Assembly (NCBI RefSeq): GCF_000230675.1
Contig: NZ_AGIK01000001.1
Span: forward strand, 620,001 to 684,000
Length of the DNA: 64,000 bases
DNA from: Synechococcus sp. WH 8016
GTDB taxonomy: Bacteria; Cyanobacteriota; Cyanobacteriia; PCC-6307; Cyanobiaceae
Direction: 5' to 3'
Made by a program: the position numbers and the translations under genes. The notes below the pieces were generated by a model. It was not told the origin of the DNA, made no database searches, and was given only the letters and a program-made list of their open reading frames with translations. This document shows positions 51,207 to 60,990 of this stretch, piece by piece (the stretch's first letter is position 1; each line of letters starts with the position of its first letter).

Positions 51207-51276
51207 TGCGGCCATCTCCTCACAAGATTTGGCTCCTCACACCCCCCAAAGAAGGCTTCATCGCCTTCTTTTTTTT
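51207..51276 (+). ncRNA. yfr1: Yfr1-type sRNA, copy C, with doubled core motif
   Basis: This copy carries CTCCTCACA twice, at 51216-51224 and 51233-51242, the second extended to CTCCTCACAC. It then has the same C run and terminator as copy A (AAGAAGGC/GCCTTCTT, 51249-51270). The 5' hairpin of copies A and B is not evident. The start is estimated from a CATAAG-like -10 near 51196. Confidence 0.7.
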
Positions 51277-51446
51277 GCCCGTCATTGCAACGAAGCACCC
51301 CCCTGTGTGCTCTTGCAATCCATCATTGGCGCGCCGCGATCAAGCACGGTCGCTTCCTCAAGCTCAAGACGGGTGGTTGACTTATCTGATGACTGTCCCC
51401 AGGTCATGCCCACAGAAGCCTCGATGGGGCCATTGAAAGAACTCGC

Positions 51447-52106
51447 ATGATCGGCTGGCTACAAGGAGAACGCATCGAACACTGGAGTCAGGGCGGACGT
51501 CAGGGATTGGTTATTGCCTGCGCAGGTGTGGGCTATGAGGTACAACTGGCTTCGAGGTACCTACAACCTCTCTCCGCAGGGACAACTTGCACCGTCTGGA
51601 TTCATCAGGTGCAAAGGGACGATGGCTCGAGTTTGTTTGGCTTCCCAGATCGCAGAGAGAGAGATCTGTTTCGCGTTCTGATCAGCGTGAATGGGGTCGG
51701 TCCTCAAGTGGGGCTGGCGTTGCTGGAGAGCTGCAGCGCTGCCGAGTTGATTGAAGCGATCATCGATGGAGACCTGCGACGCCTCACCCAAGCGCAGGGC
51801 GTAGGCAAACGCACAGCAGAACGCCTTGCGGTGGAACTTCGCGATCGACTGGGTGCATGGAGTGCAGATCAAGACAATGATCGTTCCGACCTCTCCCTTG
51901 TGGACAGAAGTGATCTCAAATCGCTGCCGATTGATCCCGACCCCCTGCAGGATTTACAGCTCACCCTCAGCACACTCGGATATGAGGATTTAGAGATCCG
52001 CCGCGCGATGCGCGCTGTGACCAATGGAGAAGACGTCCCGGCATCGGATGACGGGGATGGGTGGTTACGCGCAAGCCTGCGTTGGTTGAACCGCCCTTCG
52101 TCCTAA
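51447..52106 (+). CDS. ruvA: Holliday junction DNA helicase subunit RuvA
   Basis: A 219-residue protein. The N-terminal OB domain (MIGWLQGERIEHW...VGYEVQLASRYL) is followed by two helix-hairpin-helix motifs (VLISVNGVGPQVGLALLES and LTQAQGVGKRTAERLAVELR) and a C-terminal RuvB-binding domain. It holds the four-way junction while RuvB drives branch migration in recombination repair. It is followed by rpsO after 56 bases. Confidence 0.95.
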   Translation: MIGWLQGERIEHWSQGGRQGLVIACAGVGYEVQLASRYLQPLSAGTTCTVWIHQVQRDDGSSLFGFPDRRERDLFRVLISVNGVGPQVGLALLESCSAAELIEAIIDGDLRRLTQAQGVGKRTAERLAVELRDRLGAWSADQDNDRSDLSLVDRSDLKSLPIDPDPLQDLQLTLSTLGYEDLEIRRAMRAVTNGEDVPASDDGDGWLRASLRWLNRPSS

Positions 52107-52162
52107 TCGTGACCATGAAGAGGTAAATTAGTTGTTTGCACAAGTAGGGCCGGACGCTTCGC

Positions 52163-52432
52163 ATGTCGCTCGATACAACTGAAAAGCAGCAACTCATCAA
52201 CAGCCACCAAACCCACGCCACCGACACCGGATCGGCAGAAGTTCAGGTCGCCATGCTGAGCGAGCGCATCTCGAAGCTCAGCAGTCATCTTCAGCAAAAC
52301 ATCCACGATTATTCGTCCCGCCAGGGGCTGCTCAAGATGATTGGTCGTCGCAAGCGTCTGCTTGGCTACGTCCGAGGCAAGAGTGAGCAGCGCTACAGCG
52401 ATCTCATTTCTAAGCTTGGAATCCGCGGCTAA
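52163..52432 (+). CDS. rpsO: 30S ribosomal protein S15
   Basis: An 89-residue protein that matches S15 throughout ([59 protein letters not shown]). It binds 16S rRNA in the central domain and helps form bridges to the large subunit. The size is normal. Confidence 0.97.
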   Translation: MSLDTTEKQQLINSHQTHATDTGSAEVQVAMLSERISKLSSHLQQNIHDYSSRQGLLKMIGRRKRLLGYVRGKSEQRYSDLISKLGIRG

Positions 52433-52460
52433 GCAAGCTGCACAGGATTTCAGGGACCCC

Positions 52461-52877
52461 ATGGCTGATCGACGCAACTCTCTGCCCTTCGAGCCGCGCC
52501 GGTCAGCAGAAGGATCGAAAGCACAATCCAAATCCAAACGATCTGCCTCTCAATCAGGAAGCAGTCAACCCATTCCCAAGTCTGTTGCCAACCGAATGGC
52601 ACGACGCGTGGCGATCGCCACAGGCATCCCTTCAATCATGGGAATGGGTGTTTTCGTTGGAAGTTATTTCCTGGTCTCACGTCAGATCATGGATGTTCCC
52701 CCTGGGATCACCTTGCTGGCCTCTGGAGGTTTCTTTTTGTTGGGACTAGGGGGTCTCAGCTATGGCGTTTTATCAGCCAGTTGGGAACAGAATGCAGGGA
52801 CCTTGCTGGGACTCGAGCACATCAAGCCCAACATCCAGAGAATGCGCGAATCCATTCGTGCTCAAAAGCAGACCTAA
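52461..52877 (+). CDS. PAM68-like protein (DUF3464)
   Basis: A 138-residue protein from MADRRNSLPFEPRRSAEG. A basic, serine-rich N-terminus precedes NRMARRVAIATGIPSIMGMG and two membrane spans (about residues 55-78 and 85-108), then SASWEQNAGTLLGLEHIKPN. This fits the PAM68 family, which assists photosystem II assembly in thylakoids. It starts 28 bases after rpsO and is convergent with dnaE, 9 bases apart. Confidence 0.87.
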   Translation: MADRRNSLPFEPRRSAEGSKAQSKSKRSASQSGSSQPIPKSVANRMARRVAIATGIPSIMGMGVFVGSYFLVSRQIMDVPPGITLLASGGFFLLGLGGLSYGVLSASWEQNAGTLLGLEHIKPNIQRMRESIRAQKQT

Positions 52878-52886
52878 ATCAGCGCC

Positions 52887-55800
52887 TTAATTCAGGAGAG
52901 GTTCGCTGCATGTCACGTTGAAGGACTTCTCTTGAAGATGAAGAGCGGCTTCAGAGGCATCGCGAACACAAAATTGTGGTCCAAGACGCACATAACGAAC
53001 CGTATTTCCTTGGCGCACTGCGGCAACAACCGGGACTCTGACGCCTAACTGTTCCTGATCTGGGCGGTAGGCCTGAAGGCATTCGCGCAATTTGTGTTGT
53101 ACAGCCACATCACTGGCCTGTTCTGGATCAAGTTCCACCATCAGTAAACGCAGATCATCAATCGCTCGACAGTCATCCACGATCAATTGGACCCGCTCGT
53201 CGCGGCGATCCACGGCGGCCCAAACCAACAAACGAGCCTCCGCCATCAGGTGATCAGCCAAACGGGCATAGCTTTTAGGGAAGACCACCGCTTCACAGGA
53301 TCCAGTGAGGTCTTCCAAGGTCAACACCGCCATTCGATCCCCTTTGCGAGTGGTGACCTGACGCATCTCACTCACCATCGCAATCGCACTGACCTTGGCT
53401 TTGTCGGCTTGTTCTTCCAAACTGCCGAGGCCGATAGGGGCCAAAAGTTTCGCCGGAGCAGTGAGCTGTTTTAACGGGTGATCGGAGAGATAGAAACCAA
53501 CAAGGTCCTTCTCAAGCCTGAGCTTTTCAGTGGGGTGGTAATCCTTCACCGGAGGAGCCTTGGGCGCCAAGCTGAGGTCAGTTCCTGCCTCATCAGCGCC
53601 CTCACTGGACGCTGCCATCAAATCAAACAAGTTGCCCTGTCCGCTGGCGCGATCTTTGGCCCTGGACGTAGCCCAATCAAGAAGAAGGTCTAAATCAGCC
53701 ATCAGTTGAGCCCGATTCGCCTCGGGCTCAAGAGCATCCATCGCTCCGCAATGGATCAGCGACTCCATACTTCTGCGATTAAGCACCGCAGAGGGAAGAC
53801 GATCACAGAGATCAGCAAGGGATTGGAATGGCCCCTCTGATTCCCTAGAGCCAATCACGGCGCGAATCGCGCCATCACCAAGATTGCGAACAGCTGACAA
53901 CCCAAACAGGATGCGATCACCCTTAGGAGTGAAATCAATCCCAGATGCATTGATATCTGGAGGCATCACTTCGATGCCCATTGCGTTGCAATTGGAGATA
54001 TAGCGTTGAACTTTGTCGCTGGCTCCAGCATTCACTGTGAGCAAGGCGGCCATGTAAGCCACCGGATAATGCGCTTTTAGATACGCAGTTTGATAAGTAA
54101 CAGCTCCGTAGGCCGTGGAGTGGCTTTTGTTAAAACAGTATTCAGCAAAGAGAACCATTTGGTCAAAGAGTTCGTCAGCGATTTTCTTATCCACACCACG
54201 ATCGGAAGCACCTTGCACAAAGATTCCACGATGTTTCTGCATTTCCGACACCTTTTTCTTACCCATGGCGCGACGAAGTAAATCCGCTTCTCCCAATGAA
54301 TAGCCAGCCATATCCTGAGCAATTTTCATGATTTGCTCTTGATAAACCATGATCCCGTAGGTTTCTTGAAGGATCGGCTCAATCGAGTGATGCGCGAAAT
54401 CAATCGCCTCACGACCATGCTTGCGGTTAATAAATTTTGGAATCAGTCCTGCGTCTAAAGGACCAGGACGATAAAGAGCCAAAATCGAGGAAATATCCTC
54501 TAAAGATGAGGGCTTGAGATCGCGAACGATTTGACGCATCCCCGTTGATTCCAGCTGAAAAATGCCTTCTAAGTCGCCACGAGCAAGCAAGGCATACGTT
54601 TCAGGATCTTCAAGCGGAAGCTTATCTGGATCAACTCTTTCTCCAATCGTGGTAGCAACAAGCTCCAGAGTTTTATCAATCATCGTGAGATTTTTCAGAC
54701 CCAGGAAGTCCATCTTCAGAAGCCCCATCGACTCCACATCTTCCATGAAATATTGAGTAATAACCTGTCCATCGTTATTTCTCTGCAGGGGAACAAGTTC
54801 ATCCAGAGGATCCGCTGCAATCACAACTCCAGCAGCATGCACTCCGTAGGTTTTATTCGTCCCTTCCATGCGCATTGCCATGTCGACCCAACGCTTAACG
54901 ACAGGATCTTTCTTGTACTTTTCGCGAAATTCAGGATTGGGAGATTCCTCACCGATCATGGCTGCCAATTTCGCTGGCTTGCCGCGTACGACAGGAATCA
55001 ACTTTGCGAGTCGATCTGCATCGCCATAGGGAATATCAAGAACCCTTGCCACATCTTTTAGAACCGCCTTGGACGTCATGCGGTTAAAAGTAATGATCTG
55101 AGCCACCTTGTCTTCGCCATAACGGCGCGTGACATAGTCGATCACTTCACCCCGGCGTTCGATACAGAAGTCGGTGTCAATATCAGGCATCGACTTCCGT
55201 TCTGGATTCAGGAATCGCTCGAACAACAGGCCATTCTTCACGGGATCGATATTGGTAATTCCAAGCGCATAGGCCACCAATGACCCCGCCGCTGATCCAC
55301 GCCCCGGTCCAACGGGAATTCCCTGCTCTCGCGCAAAGCGGATGTAATCCCACACCACAAGGAAATAGGTAGGGAATCCCATCTGTTCCATGATTTTTAA
55401 TTCATGGGAGAGACGATCTCCATAGATCGGATCAATGGCTGTTTCGGAATCAATCTCCAATCGGTTGCGTAAACCCTGCTCCGTCACTTCCTGGAGATAA
55501 CTCACAGGAGTGTGTGGCTCTGGGATTGGGAAACGCGGCATCTGATACCGGCCAAGAATGTCGTAATCCTCAACTTTCTCTGCAACTTGTACAGTGTTAC
55601 TAATTGCTTCCAACACCACATCTGGCTCAAGATGGTCAGCAAAGAGCCGTGACATCTCCTCTTCACTTTTAAGATATTCTGTGCCGGTGTAACGCAACCT
55701 TTTAACATCGCTAATCAGCTTGCCGGTGAGAACACACAGCAAAGCGTCATGCGCTTCTACATCGTTACGCGTAAGGTAATGAGCATCATTGGTAGCGATC

Positions 55801-56408
55801 AGGCGAATTCCAAGTTCCTTGGCAATCTGAACAATTCCAACATTGACAATGCGATCTTCAGGTGAGCCGTGGTCCTGAATTTCCAGGTAAAAATCATCGC
55901 CAAAGACGTCCTGATACCAACGGGCCACATCACGGGCTACATCCAGACGATCACGCATAATCGCCTGAGGAATTTCACCACCAAGGCAAGCGGTGGCAAC
56001 GATTAAACCTTCGCCATATTGCTTCAGCAATTGTTTATCAACACAGGCACGGGAAAAAATTCCTCGCCCTCGCATTCCACGCAGGTGGCTGATGCTGGTG
56101 AGCTTCACCAAGTTGCGGTAACCAGTGGCATTCTTCGCCAGCACCACGAGGTGATATCGGCGCTCCTTCTTAGGTTGAGGGTCATCAATGGAACCGTTGA
56201 TGACATACATCTCATTGCCGATGATCGGCTTGATGCCTGCTCCTTTGCACAACTTGAGAAGCTCTACGGCTCCGTACATCACGCCGTGATCCGTGAGTGC
56301 CAGTGCCGGCATCCCTAACTCTTTGGCACGTTCAACCATCTGAGGAAGCTGCGAGGCGCCGTCCAAAAGGCTGTAATCGCTGTGGTTGTGAAGGGGAACA
56401 AATGCCAT
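52887..56408 (-). CDS. dnaE: DNA polymerase III alpha subunit
   Basis: A 1173-residue replicative polymerase. The N-terminal PHP domain begins [16 protein letters not shown]. The palm active site has [19 protein letters not shown]; the finger region [19 protein letters not shown]-like segment ([14 protein letters not shown]) is intact. A helix-hairpin-helix and an OB domain ([20 protein letters not shown]) follow. It is full length with no intein; some cyanobacteria have a split, intein-containing dnaE, and this one does not. The start MAFVPLHNH at 56408 fits the family. Confidence 0.96.
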   Translation of the reverse strand: MAFVPLHNHSDYSLLDGASQLPQMVERAKELGMPALALTDHGVMYGAVELLKLCKGAGIKPIIGNEMYVINGSIDDPQPKKERRYHLVVLAKNATGYRNLVKLTSISHLRGMRGRGIFSRACVDKQLLKQYGEGLIVATACLGGEIPQAIMRDRLDVARDVARWYQDVFGDDFYLEIQDHGSPEDRIVNVGIVQIAKELGIRLIATNDAHYLTRNDVEAHDALLCVLTGKLISDVKRLRYTGTEYLKSEEEMSRLFADHLEPDVVLEAISNTVQVAEKVEDYDILGRYQMPRFPIPEPHTPVSYLQEVTEQGLRNRLEIDSETAIDPIYGDRLSHELKIMEQMGFPTYFLVVWDYIRFAREQGIPVGPGRGSAAGSLVAYALGITNIDPVKNGLLFERFLNPERKSMPDIDTDFCIERRGEVIDYVTRRYGEDKVAQIITFNRMTSKAVLKDVARVLDIPYGDADRLAKLIPVVRGKPAKLAAMIGEESPNPEFREKYKKDPVVKRWVDMAMRMEGTNKTYGVHAAGVVIAADPLDELVPLQRNNDGQVITQYFMEDVESMGLLKMDFLGLKNLTMIDKTLELVATTIGERVDPDKLPLEDPETYALLARGDLEGIFQLESTGMRQIVRDLKPSSLEDISSILALYRPGPLDAGLIPKFINRKHGREAIDFAHHSIEPILQETYGIMVYQEQIMKIAQDMAGYSLGEADLLRRAMGKKKVSEMQKHRGIFVQGASDRGVDKKIADELFDQMVLFAEYCFNKSHSTAYGAVTYQTAYLKAHYPVAYMAALLTVNAGASDKVQRYISNCNAMGIEVMPPDINASGIDFTPKGDRILFGLSAVRNLGDGAIRAVIGSRESEGPFQSLADLCDRLPSAVLNRRSMESLIHCGAMDALEPEANRAQLMADLDLLLDWATSRAKDRASGQGNLFDLMAASSEGADEAGTDLSLAPKAPPVKDYHPTEKLRLEKDLVGFYLSDHPLKQLTAPAKLLAPIGLGSLEEQADKAKVSAIAMVSEMRQVTTRKGDRMAVLTLEDLTGSCEAVVFPKSYARLADHLMAEARLLVWAAVDRRDERVQLIVDDCRAIDDLRLLMVELDPEQASDVAVQHKLRECLQAYRPDQEQLGVRVPVVAAVRQGNTVRYVRLGPQFCVRDASEAALHLQEKSFNVTCSEPLLN

Positions 56409-56447
56409 ACCCCTAGCGTAAACGCATGCGCAAGATATGGGGGTATC

Positions 56448-56477
56448 AACCCCTGCACGCACCACATGCAGGGGGTT
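56448..56477. other. Hairpin between gatA and dnaE
   Basis: An 8-bp stem CCCCTGCA/TGCAGGGG (about 56450-56457 and 56467-56474) has a 9-base loop but no T run. It lies in the 87-base gap between gatA and dnaE. It may be an RNA processing or folding element; its use is unknown. Confidence 0.4.
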
Positions 56478-56495
56478 AAGACCCTTTGCTACGGA

Positions 56496-57959
56496 TCAAG
56501 CAGGGATAAAGCTGCCCTCGGGGCGTCGGGCCATCACATCCGCACTCTGCTCGTACTGGTGGGCCACTTGGAGAAGCAAAGGTTCCTCGAGCACATTGCC
56601 AATCAGTTGAACCCCGATCGGCAGCCCCTCGCTGTCGAATCCACAAGGCACGTTGATGGCCGGTAGACCCGCCAAATTGGCAGGAATCGTCAGTAGATCC
56701 GCCAGGTACATCGCCAAGGGATCGTCTGCATGGGCACCAGCGGCAAAGGCTGTGGACGGAGCCGTGGGGGTTAACAACACATCCACGGAGGCAAAGGCCG
56801 TCTCGAAGTCCCGACGGATCAAGGTACGAACCTGCTGGGCCTTGCGGTAGTAAGCGTCCACATACCCAGCGGAAAGGGCATAGGTGCCAATCAAGATGCG
56901 CCGTTGCACCTCACTACCAAAGCCTTCGGCTCGGCTTTGCGCCGTCATCGCAGCAAGGCTGGAGGCATCCTCAGCTCGGAAGCCGTATTTCACGCCGTCG
57001 TAGCGAGCCAAATTGGCTGAGGCTTCGGATGGGGCGATGACGTAATACGTGGCGATGCCGTCGTTAAAACGAGGGCAGCTCACATCCACGAGCTCGGCCC
57101 CTAGAGACTGCAAGAGATCGGCGGCGGCAAGCACCGACGCTTTGACCTGCGGGTCGAGTCCTTCCTGGTCAAAGCACTCGCGCACCACTCCGATACGAAG
57201 CCCACTCACGGAGCGTCCGAGACGATCGCGGTAATTGGGCACAGGAGCCTTGAGGCAGGTGGAATCTCGCGGATCTTCCCCAGCGATCGCTTGCAGCAGT
57301 TCAGCTGCATCCGAGACGGATGTCGCAAAGGGACCCACTTGGTCCAGCGAGCTGGCAAAGGCCACCAACCCATAACGACTCACACGGCCATAAGTGGGCT
57401 TTAAACCCACCACGCCACAGAAGGATGCTGGCTGTCGGATGGATCCACCTGTATCGGACCCCAGGGAGGCCATGCATTCGCCTGCGGCGACGGCTGCTGC
57501 ACTTCCCCCAGAACTGCCTCCAGGCACGTGGCCCGTATTCCAAGGATTGGCGGTTGGTCCAAAGGCGGATGTTTCGGTTGAGCCGCCCATGGCGAACTCA
57601 TCCAAATTGGTCTTTCCGATCAGAACCGCTCCTGCGCGCCAGAGGCGATCAGTCACGGTGGATTCATAGGGCGGAACAAAGGACTCCAGCATCCGGCTGG
57701 AGCAGGTTGTGCGAATTCCTTTTGTACAGAGGTTGTCCTTGATGGCGACTGGCACACCCGCTAAGGGAGGCAGGTCCTCTCCTGCCGCTCGCGCTTCATC
57801 CAAGCGATCCGCATCCGCGCGAGCTCGATCGGCTGTGACCTCCAAAAAGGCATGGACACTTGGATCAACTGCCTCGATTCGGGCCAGATGATGATCAGTT
57901 AGCTCCCTGGCGGAGACTTCACCGCGTTCAAGTTGCTGACGCCACTCGGCAATCGCCAT
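56496..57959 (-). CDS. gatA: Glutamyl-tRNA(Gln) amidotransferase subunit A
   Basis: A 487-residue amidase-signature enzyme. The Ser-cisSer-Lys triad can be read from [11 protein letters not shown] (lysine) and [16 protein letters not shown] (both serines), with the [13 protein letters not shown] loop before it. With GatB and GatC, encoded elsewhere, it converts Glu-tRNA(Gln) to Gln-tRNA(Gln), needed in cyanobacteria that lack glutaminyl-tRNA synthetase. It is downstream of the DUF1816 gene by 43 bases. Confidence 0.96.
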   Translation of the reverse strand: MAIAEWRQQLERGEVSARELTDHHLARIEAVDPSVHAFLEVTADRARADADRLDEARAAGEDLPPLAGVPVAIKDNLCTKGIRTTCSSRMLESFVPPYESTVTDRLWRAGAVLIGKTNLDEFAMGGSTETSAFGPTANPWNTGHVPGGSSGGSAAAVAAGECMASLGSDTGGSIRQPASFCGVVGLKPTYGRVSRYGLVAFASSLDQVGPFATSVSDAAELLQAIAGEDPRDSTCLKAPVPNYRDRLGRSVSGLRIGVVRECFDQEGLDPQVKASVLAAADLLQSLGAELVDVSCPRFNDGIATYYVIAPSEASANLARYDGVKYGFRAEDASSLAAMTAQSRAEGFGSEVQRRILIGTYALSAGYVDAYYRKAQQVRTLIRRDFETAFASVDVLLTPTAPSTAFAAGAHADDPLAMYLADLLTIPANLAGLPAINVPCGFDSEGLPIGVQLIGNVLEEPLLLQVAHQYEQSADVMARRPEGSFIPA

Positions 57960-58002
57960 CGACAGGATTTGGGTTCCAACAGCGACGCTATCAGCCGCAG
58001 GA

Positions 58003-58248
58003 TCAGCCTTGACCGTTGATTGTTAGCGGTTCCGATCTACGGCAACGCAGAACCGAATGATCAATTGACGAAGGTGCTTCTGAAGAAAGGTCATCGAGAA
58101 AGGCTGGGAGCACTTGCTCGAGACCATTCTTGGTGACAAAGGGGCCGAACCAATAGGTGACATCAGGCCCATGGGTCTGGACACGAGCCCACCATGCAAA
58201 GCCGAGGCCATTGGCGAGACTGCGCAGGGGCCTGATCAAGGGGCTCAT
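58003..58248 (-). CDS. DUF1816 domain protein
   Basis: An 81-residue protein. The pattern [20 protein letters not shown] followed by [18 protein letters not shown] is that of DUF1816, a small domain found in cyanobacteria near phycobilisome-related proteins. Function unknown. It sits between rlmB and gatA on the same strand. Confidence 0.78.
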   Translation of the reverse strand: MSPLIRPLRSLANGLGFAWWARVQTHGPDVTYWFGPFVTKNGLEQVLPAFLDDLSSEAPSSIDHSVLRCRRSEPLTINGQG

Positions 58249-58303
58249 GGAAGAGCTGTCGAGGTCAAAGTATTTTGCCTTGCTTCATGACGTTTGGTCG
58301 AAA

Positions 58304-60133
58304 TTAGAGATCAATACTCACTGCAAAAGCATCAGGTCCTGACATTTCGGACTCACGCCCTAAATCAAGATTGACCACTGAACCCTCTGAACCCTCCTCA
58401 GAAGACTGCTCAGATGACTGCTCTAAAGCCTGCTCAGACAGCTGCTCAGACAGCTGGTCTGAGGGCTGGACAGAGGTTTGTGGAGAAGCCGGTTGTTGAG
58501 ATGCAGGTTGTTGGGAAGCCGGTTGTTCTGGGGACGGATCCGAGATGGGGGCGTCGCCGGGCTCTGCGCTGGCAGGGGCCGTTGCAAGAGCAGATCCAGC
58601 CAATTGGGGCCGGGTAATTCGTGGAGATGGGTTCTGTCCCTTGAGACCCTTCATCCAGCCGCGCCGAGCCACCTCATACACACAAAGGGCTGTGGCAACA
58701 GATGCATTCAGGCTGGGGGTGACGCCTCGCAAGGGAATGCGGATCAACTGATCGCAATGACGACGCGTCAACATCGACAGCCCTTGTCCTTCAGAGCCGG
58801 TCACAATCACCAGCGGGCCATCCAGATCCACCTCCTCAAGGGTGAGGTCACCTTCCTCAGCCAAGCCGATCACCCGATACCCAGACGATTTCAAGGTTTC
58901 AAGGGATCGATTGAGATTGACGACCCGAGCAACGGGTAAGTGCTCAAGGGCACCGGCAGCAACCTTGGCGACAGACCCCGTCAAGCCAGCACTTCTTCGC
59001 TGAGGGAGAACCACGCCATGCGCTCCGAGCGCTTCAGCTGAACGCACAATGGCGCCCAAATTATGGGGATCGGTCAGACCATCGAGGGCTAACAACAACG
59101 GGGCCTCGTCCAAGGCACTGCATCCCTTCACCAAATCCCCGAGGTCGAAGGTTTCAGCTGCGGCCGTTTGCAAAACAATGCCCTGATGCACAGCGCCACC
59201 GGTGAGCTGGCCAAGCCTGGCCCAGGTGACCTCCTCCACCAACACTCCGGACGATTTGGCATCTCTGAGCAGCTGAAGGAATTTCGAAGCACTGCGCAGC
59301 TCAGAGGTGCACCAAATGCGATGAATGGGCCTGCCTGCCTCTAGCGCCGCCTGAGTGGCATGACGCCCCCAGAGCAAATCATCGGCCACGGCCTCTGGGG
59401 CATGAGGACTCGACTCCCCCCGGGGCTTGTCATCCAAACGTGGGGAAAATCTTTTACCGCCACTCCCACCCTGACCACTCCCAGCCTGGCCACGACGCTC
59501 AGCAAAACGTGCTCGACGCTCTCCGTAAGAACGGTCAGAGGAGCGACGATCAAAAGACGGACGGCGATCCGTTGAGCCCGAATCCTTGAAGCGACGATCG
59601 GAAAAACGCTGATCGCTGAAAGAGCCTTCAGGCGGACGACTGTCAGAAAACCGGTCTGAGGAGGAGCGATCCGTCAACGACCGATCCCCGCTTGCACGAT
59701 CGGAGGAACGATCAGAGGAGCGATCGAAGGAAGGGCGGCGGTCACTGGCGCTTGGATCTTTAAAGCGACGCTCTGAAAAACGGCGATCGGAAGGCCGTCT
59801 GTCAGAAGACTGTCGGTCAGAAGGCTTTCGCTCGGAGGGCTTTCGGTCGGAAAACTGTCGGTCCGAGGGTCTTCGATCGGAGGAGCGGCGATCAAAAGCC
59901 GGTCGACGATCCGTTCCATAGGCGTCGCCAGAACGACGTTCTGAGAAGCGCCGATCCGACGGGCGACGGTCACTGGAACGTCGGTCGCTGCTTCCGTTTT
60001 CAGGACGTCCCCCCCAGCTGTCATCTCGATCGCGACGGATGGGTGGTGATCCATCACGAAACGGACGCCGACCGCGTGAACCTGAGCCGCTGCCAGAGCC
60101 AGAGGGGGGGCGGCGATCGAATCGTGAGCTCAT
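58304..60133 (-). CDS. rlmB: TrmH-family rRNA 2'-O-methyltransferase (RlmB-like) with repeat-rich extensions
   Basis: A 609-residue protein, about twice the usual length. Residues 1 to about 240 are a disordered Arg/Asp/Ser region with repeats of the SDRRPSDRR type. The enzyme follows: substrate-binding domain (LLWGRHATQAALEAGRPIHR) and SPOUT knot (DPHNLGAIVRSAEALGAHGV, VTGSEGQGLSMLTRR, IPLRGVTPSLNASVATALC). The last 100 residues are a Pro/Ser/Gln/Glu-rich tail with QQPAS and SEQ repeats. RlmB methylates guanosine 2251 of 23S rRNA; the specificity here is inferred. Positively charged repeats may help bind RNA. Confidence 0.9.
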   Translation of the reverse strand: MSSRFDRRPPSGSGSGSGSRGRRPFRDGSPPIRRDRDDSWGGRPENGSSDRRSSDRRPSDRRFSERRSGDAYGTDRRPAFDRRSSDRRPSDRQFSDRKPSERKPSDRQSSDRRPSDRRFSERRFKDPSASDRRPSFDRSSDRSSDRASGDRSLTDRSSSDRFSDSRPPEGSFSDQRFSDRRFKDSGSTDRRPSFDRRSSDRSYGERRARFAERRGQAGSGQGGSGGKRFSPRLDDKPRGESSPHAPEAVADDLLWGRHATQAALEAGRPIHRIWCTSELRSASKFLQLLRDAKSSGVLVEEVTWARLGQLTGGAVHQGIVLQTAAAETFDLGDLVKGCSALDEAPLLLALDGLTDPHNLGAIVRSAEALGAHGVVLPQRRSAGLTGSVAKVAAGALEHLPVARVVNLNRSLETLKSSGYRVIGLAEEGDLTLEEVDLDGPLVIVTGSEGQGLSMLTRRHCDQLIRIPLRGVTPSLNASVATALCVYEVARRGWMKGLKGQNPSPRITRPQLAGSALATAPASAEPGDAPISDPSPEQPASQQPASQQPASPQTSVQPSDQLSEQLSEQALEQSSEQSSEEGSEGSVVNLDLGRESEMSGPDAFAVSIDL

Positions 60134-60147
60134 AGCAGGGGTGGTTA

Positions 60148-60552
60148 TTACAGGACGGTGTCGGTCTCCTCGAGTCGATCCAAGAGCTGCGCAAGCCGCG
60201 CCGGATTCTGCAAAAAGAGCCAGCCAATCATTGTCTCAAATCCCGTTGCTCTTCCATAGACACCAGCATCAGCACGCTTGGGTCCCCGGCCAGCCCGATT
60301 GCGTCCACGCCTTACGTAATCGCGTTCTTGGTCGGTCAAAAATGGCTCAAGTTTCTCTAACGCAGCGGCTTGTGCATCAGCACGAACGAGAGACACAACG
60401 GCTTGGTGTAAGTCCTGAGATCGACCTGGAGTTTTGCAAAATCTCAGTCGATGATGCAGTTCCCAAACAGCATCCCCCAGCCAAGCGAGCTGTAACGATC
60501 CAAGATCACGCTCAGGCTCTTGGGGCAACTGAGAACGAATCCAGTCACTCAA
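60148..60552 (-). CDS. mrnC: Mini-ribonuclease III
   Basis: A 134-residue RNase III catalytic domain without a dsRNA-binding domain, as in Mini-III enzymes. Key parts are LQLAWLGDAVWELHHR, which holds the catalytic aspartate, and FETMIGWLFLQ, which holds the second acidic site. Mini-III trims the ends of 23S rRNA precursors. It overlaps the STAS gene by four bases and precedes rlmB by 14, so rRNA processing and methylation are linked on one transcript. Confidence 0.92.
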   Translation of the reverse strand: MSDWIRSQLPQEPERDLGSLQLAWLGDAVWELHHRLRFCKTPGRSQDLHQAVVSLVRADAQAAALEKLEPFLTDQERDYVRRGRNRAGRGPKRADAGVYGRATGFETMIGWLFLQNPARLAQLLDRLEETDTVL

Positions 60553-60914
60553 GTTGCAAATTGGCTAACAGCCTTATCCAGATCTTCCACGAGGTGGAGA
60601 AATTCCTCAAGTCGCACCAACTTGACGGTTTGAACAACGCGGGCATTGCCAACAACGGCAAAACGTCGTTTGGAGTCTTTGCATTGCTTGGCAAATTGAA
60701 CAAGAACGCCCAAGCCAGAAGAGTCGAGAAAATCAACCTTGACGAGGTCGATCACGGCCGGGGACTTATTCGTTTTCAGCACATCAGTCACGTAGGTCAT
60801 GAACTGACTCTCGGAATAGGCATCAAGCTGACCGGTGAAATGAAACACCACACAGCCACCCTTTTGCTCGAAGCCACCCCGAAGCGAAACGGTTAATCGC
60901 TGCAGTTCAGTAAT
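60549..60914 (-). CDS. STAS-domain anti-sigma-factor antagonist-like protein
   Basis: About 121 residues. The STAS fold is clear: VVFHFTGQLDAYSESQFMTY, then AVIDLVKVDFLDSSGLGVLV with the serine (DSSG) that partner kinases phosphorylate, and RRFAVVGNARVVQTVKL. The conventional GTG start at 60851 would cut off the first beta strand (ELQRLTVSLRGGFEQ), which cyanobacterial homologues have. No ATG, GTG or TTG lies in frame upstream to include it. An ATT codon at 60914, after a GGGGGA element, is the best candidate, so the start is uncertain. Confidence 0.8.
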   Translation of the reverse strand: MTELQRLTVSLRGGFEQKGGCVVFHFTGQLDAYSESQFMTYVTDVLKTNKSPAVIDLVKVDFLDSSGLGVLVQFAKQCKDSKRRFAVVGNARVVQTVKLVRLEEFLHLVEDLDKAVSQFAT

Positions 60915-60990
60915 GGGACCAATCCCCCGGAATTCTGTTGCGATAAATACTAGGGAGATTGGCTCCTTCTCACCACGATCTGATCTCGAA

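Noticed and set aside
50645-51450. Overlapping short frames in the second half of the sRNA cluster
   Set aside because: They coincide with the repeated sRNA elements and share no conserved protein sequence beyond those repeats.
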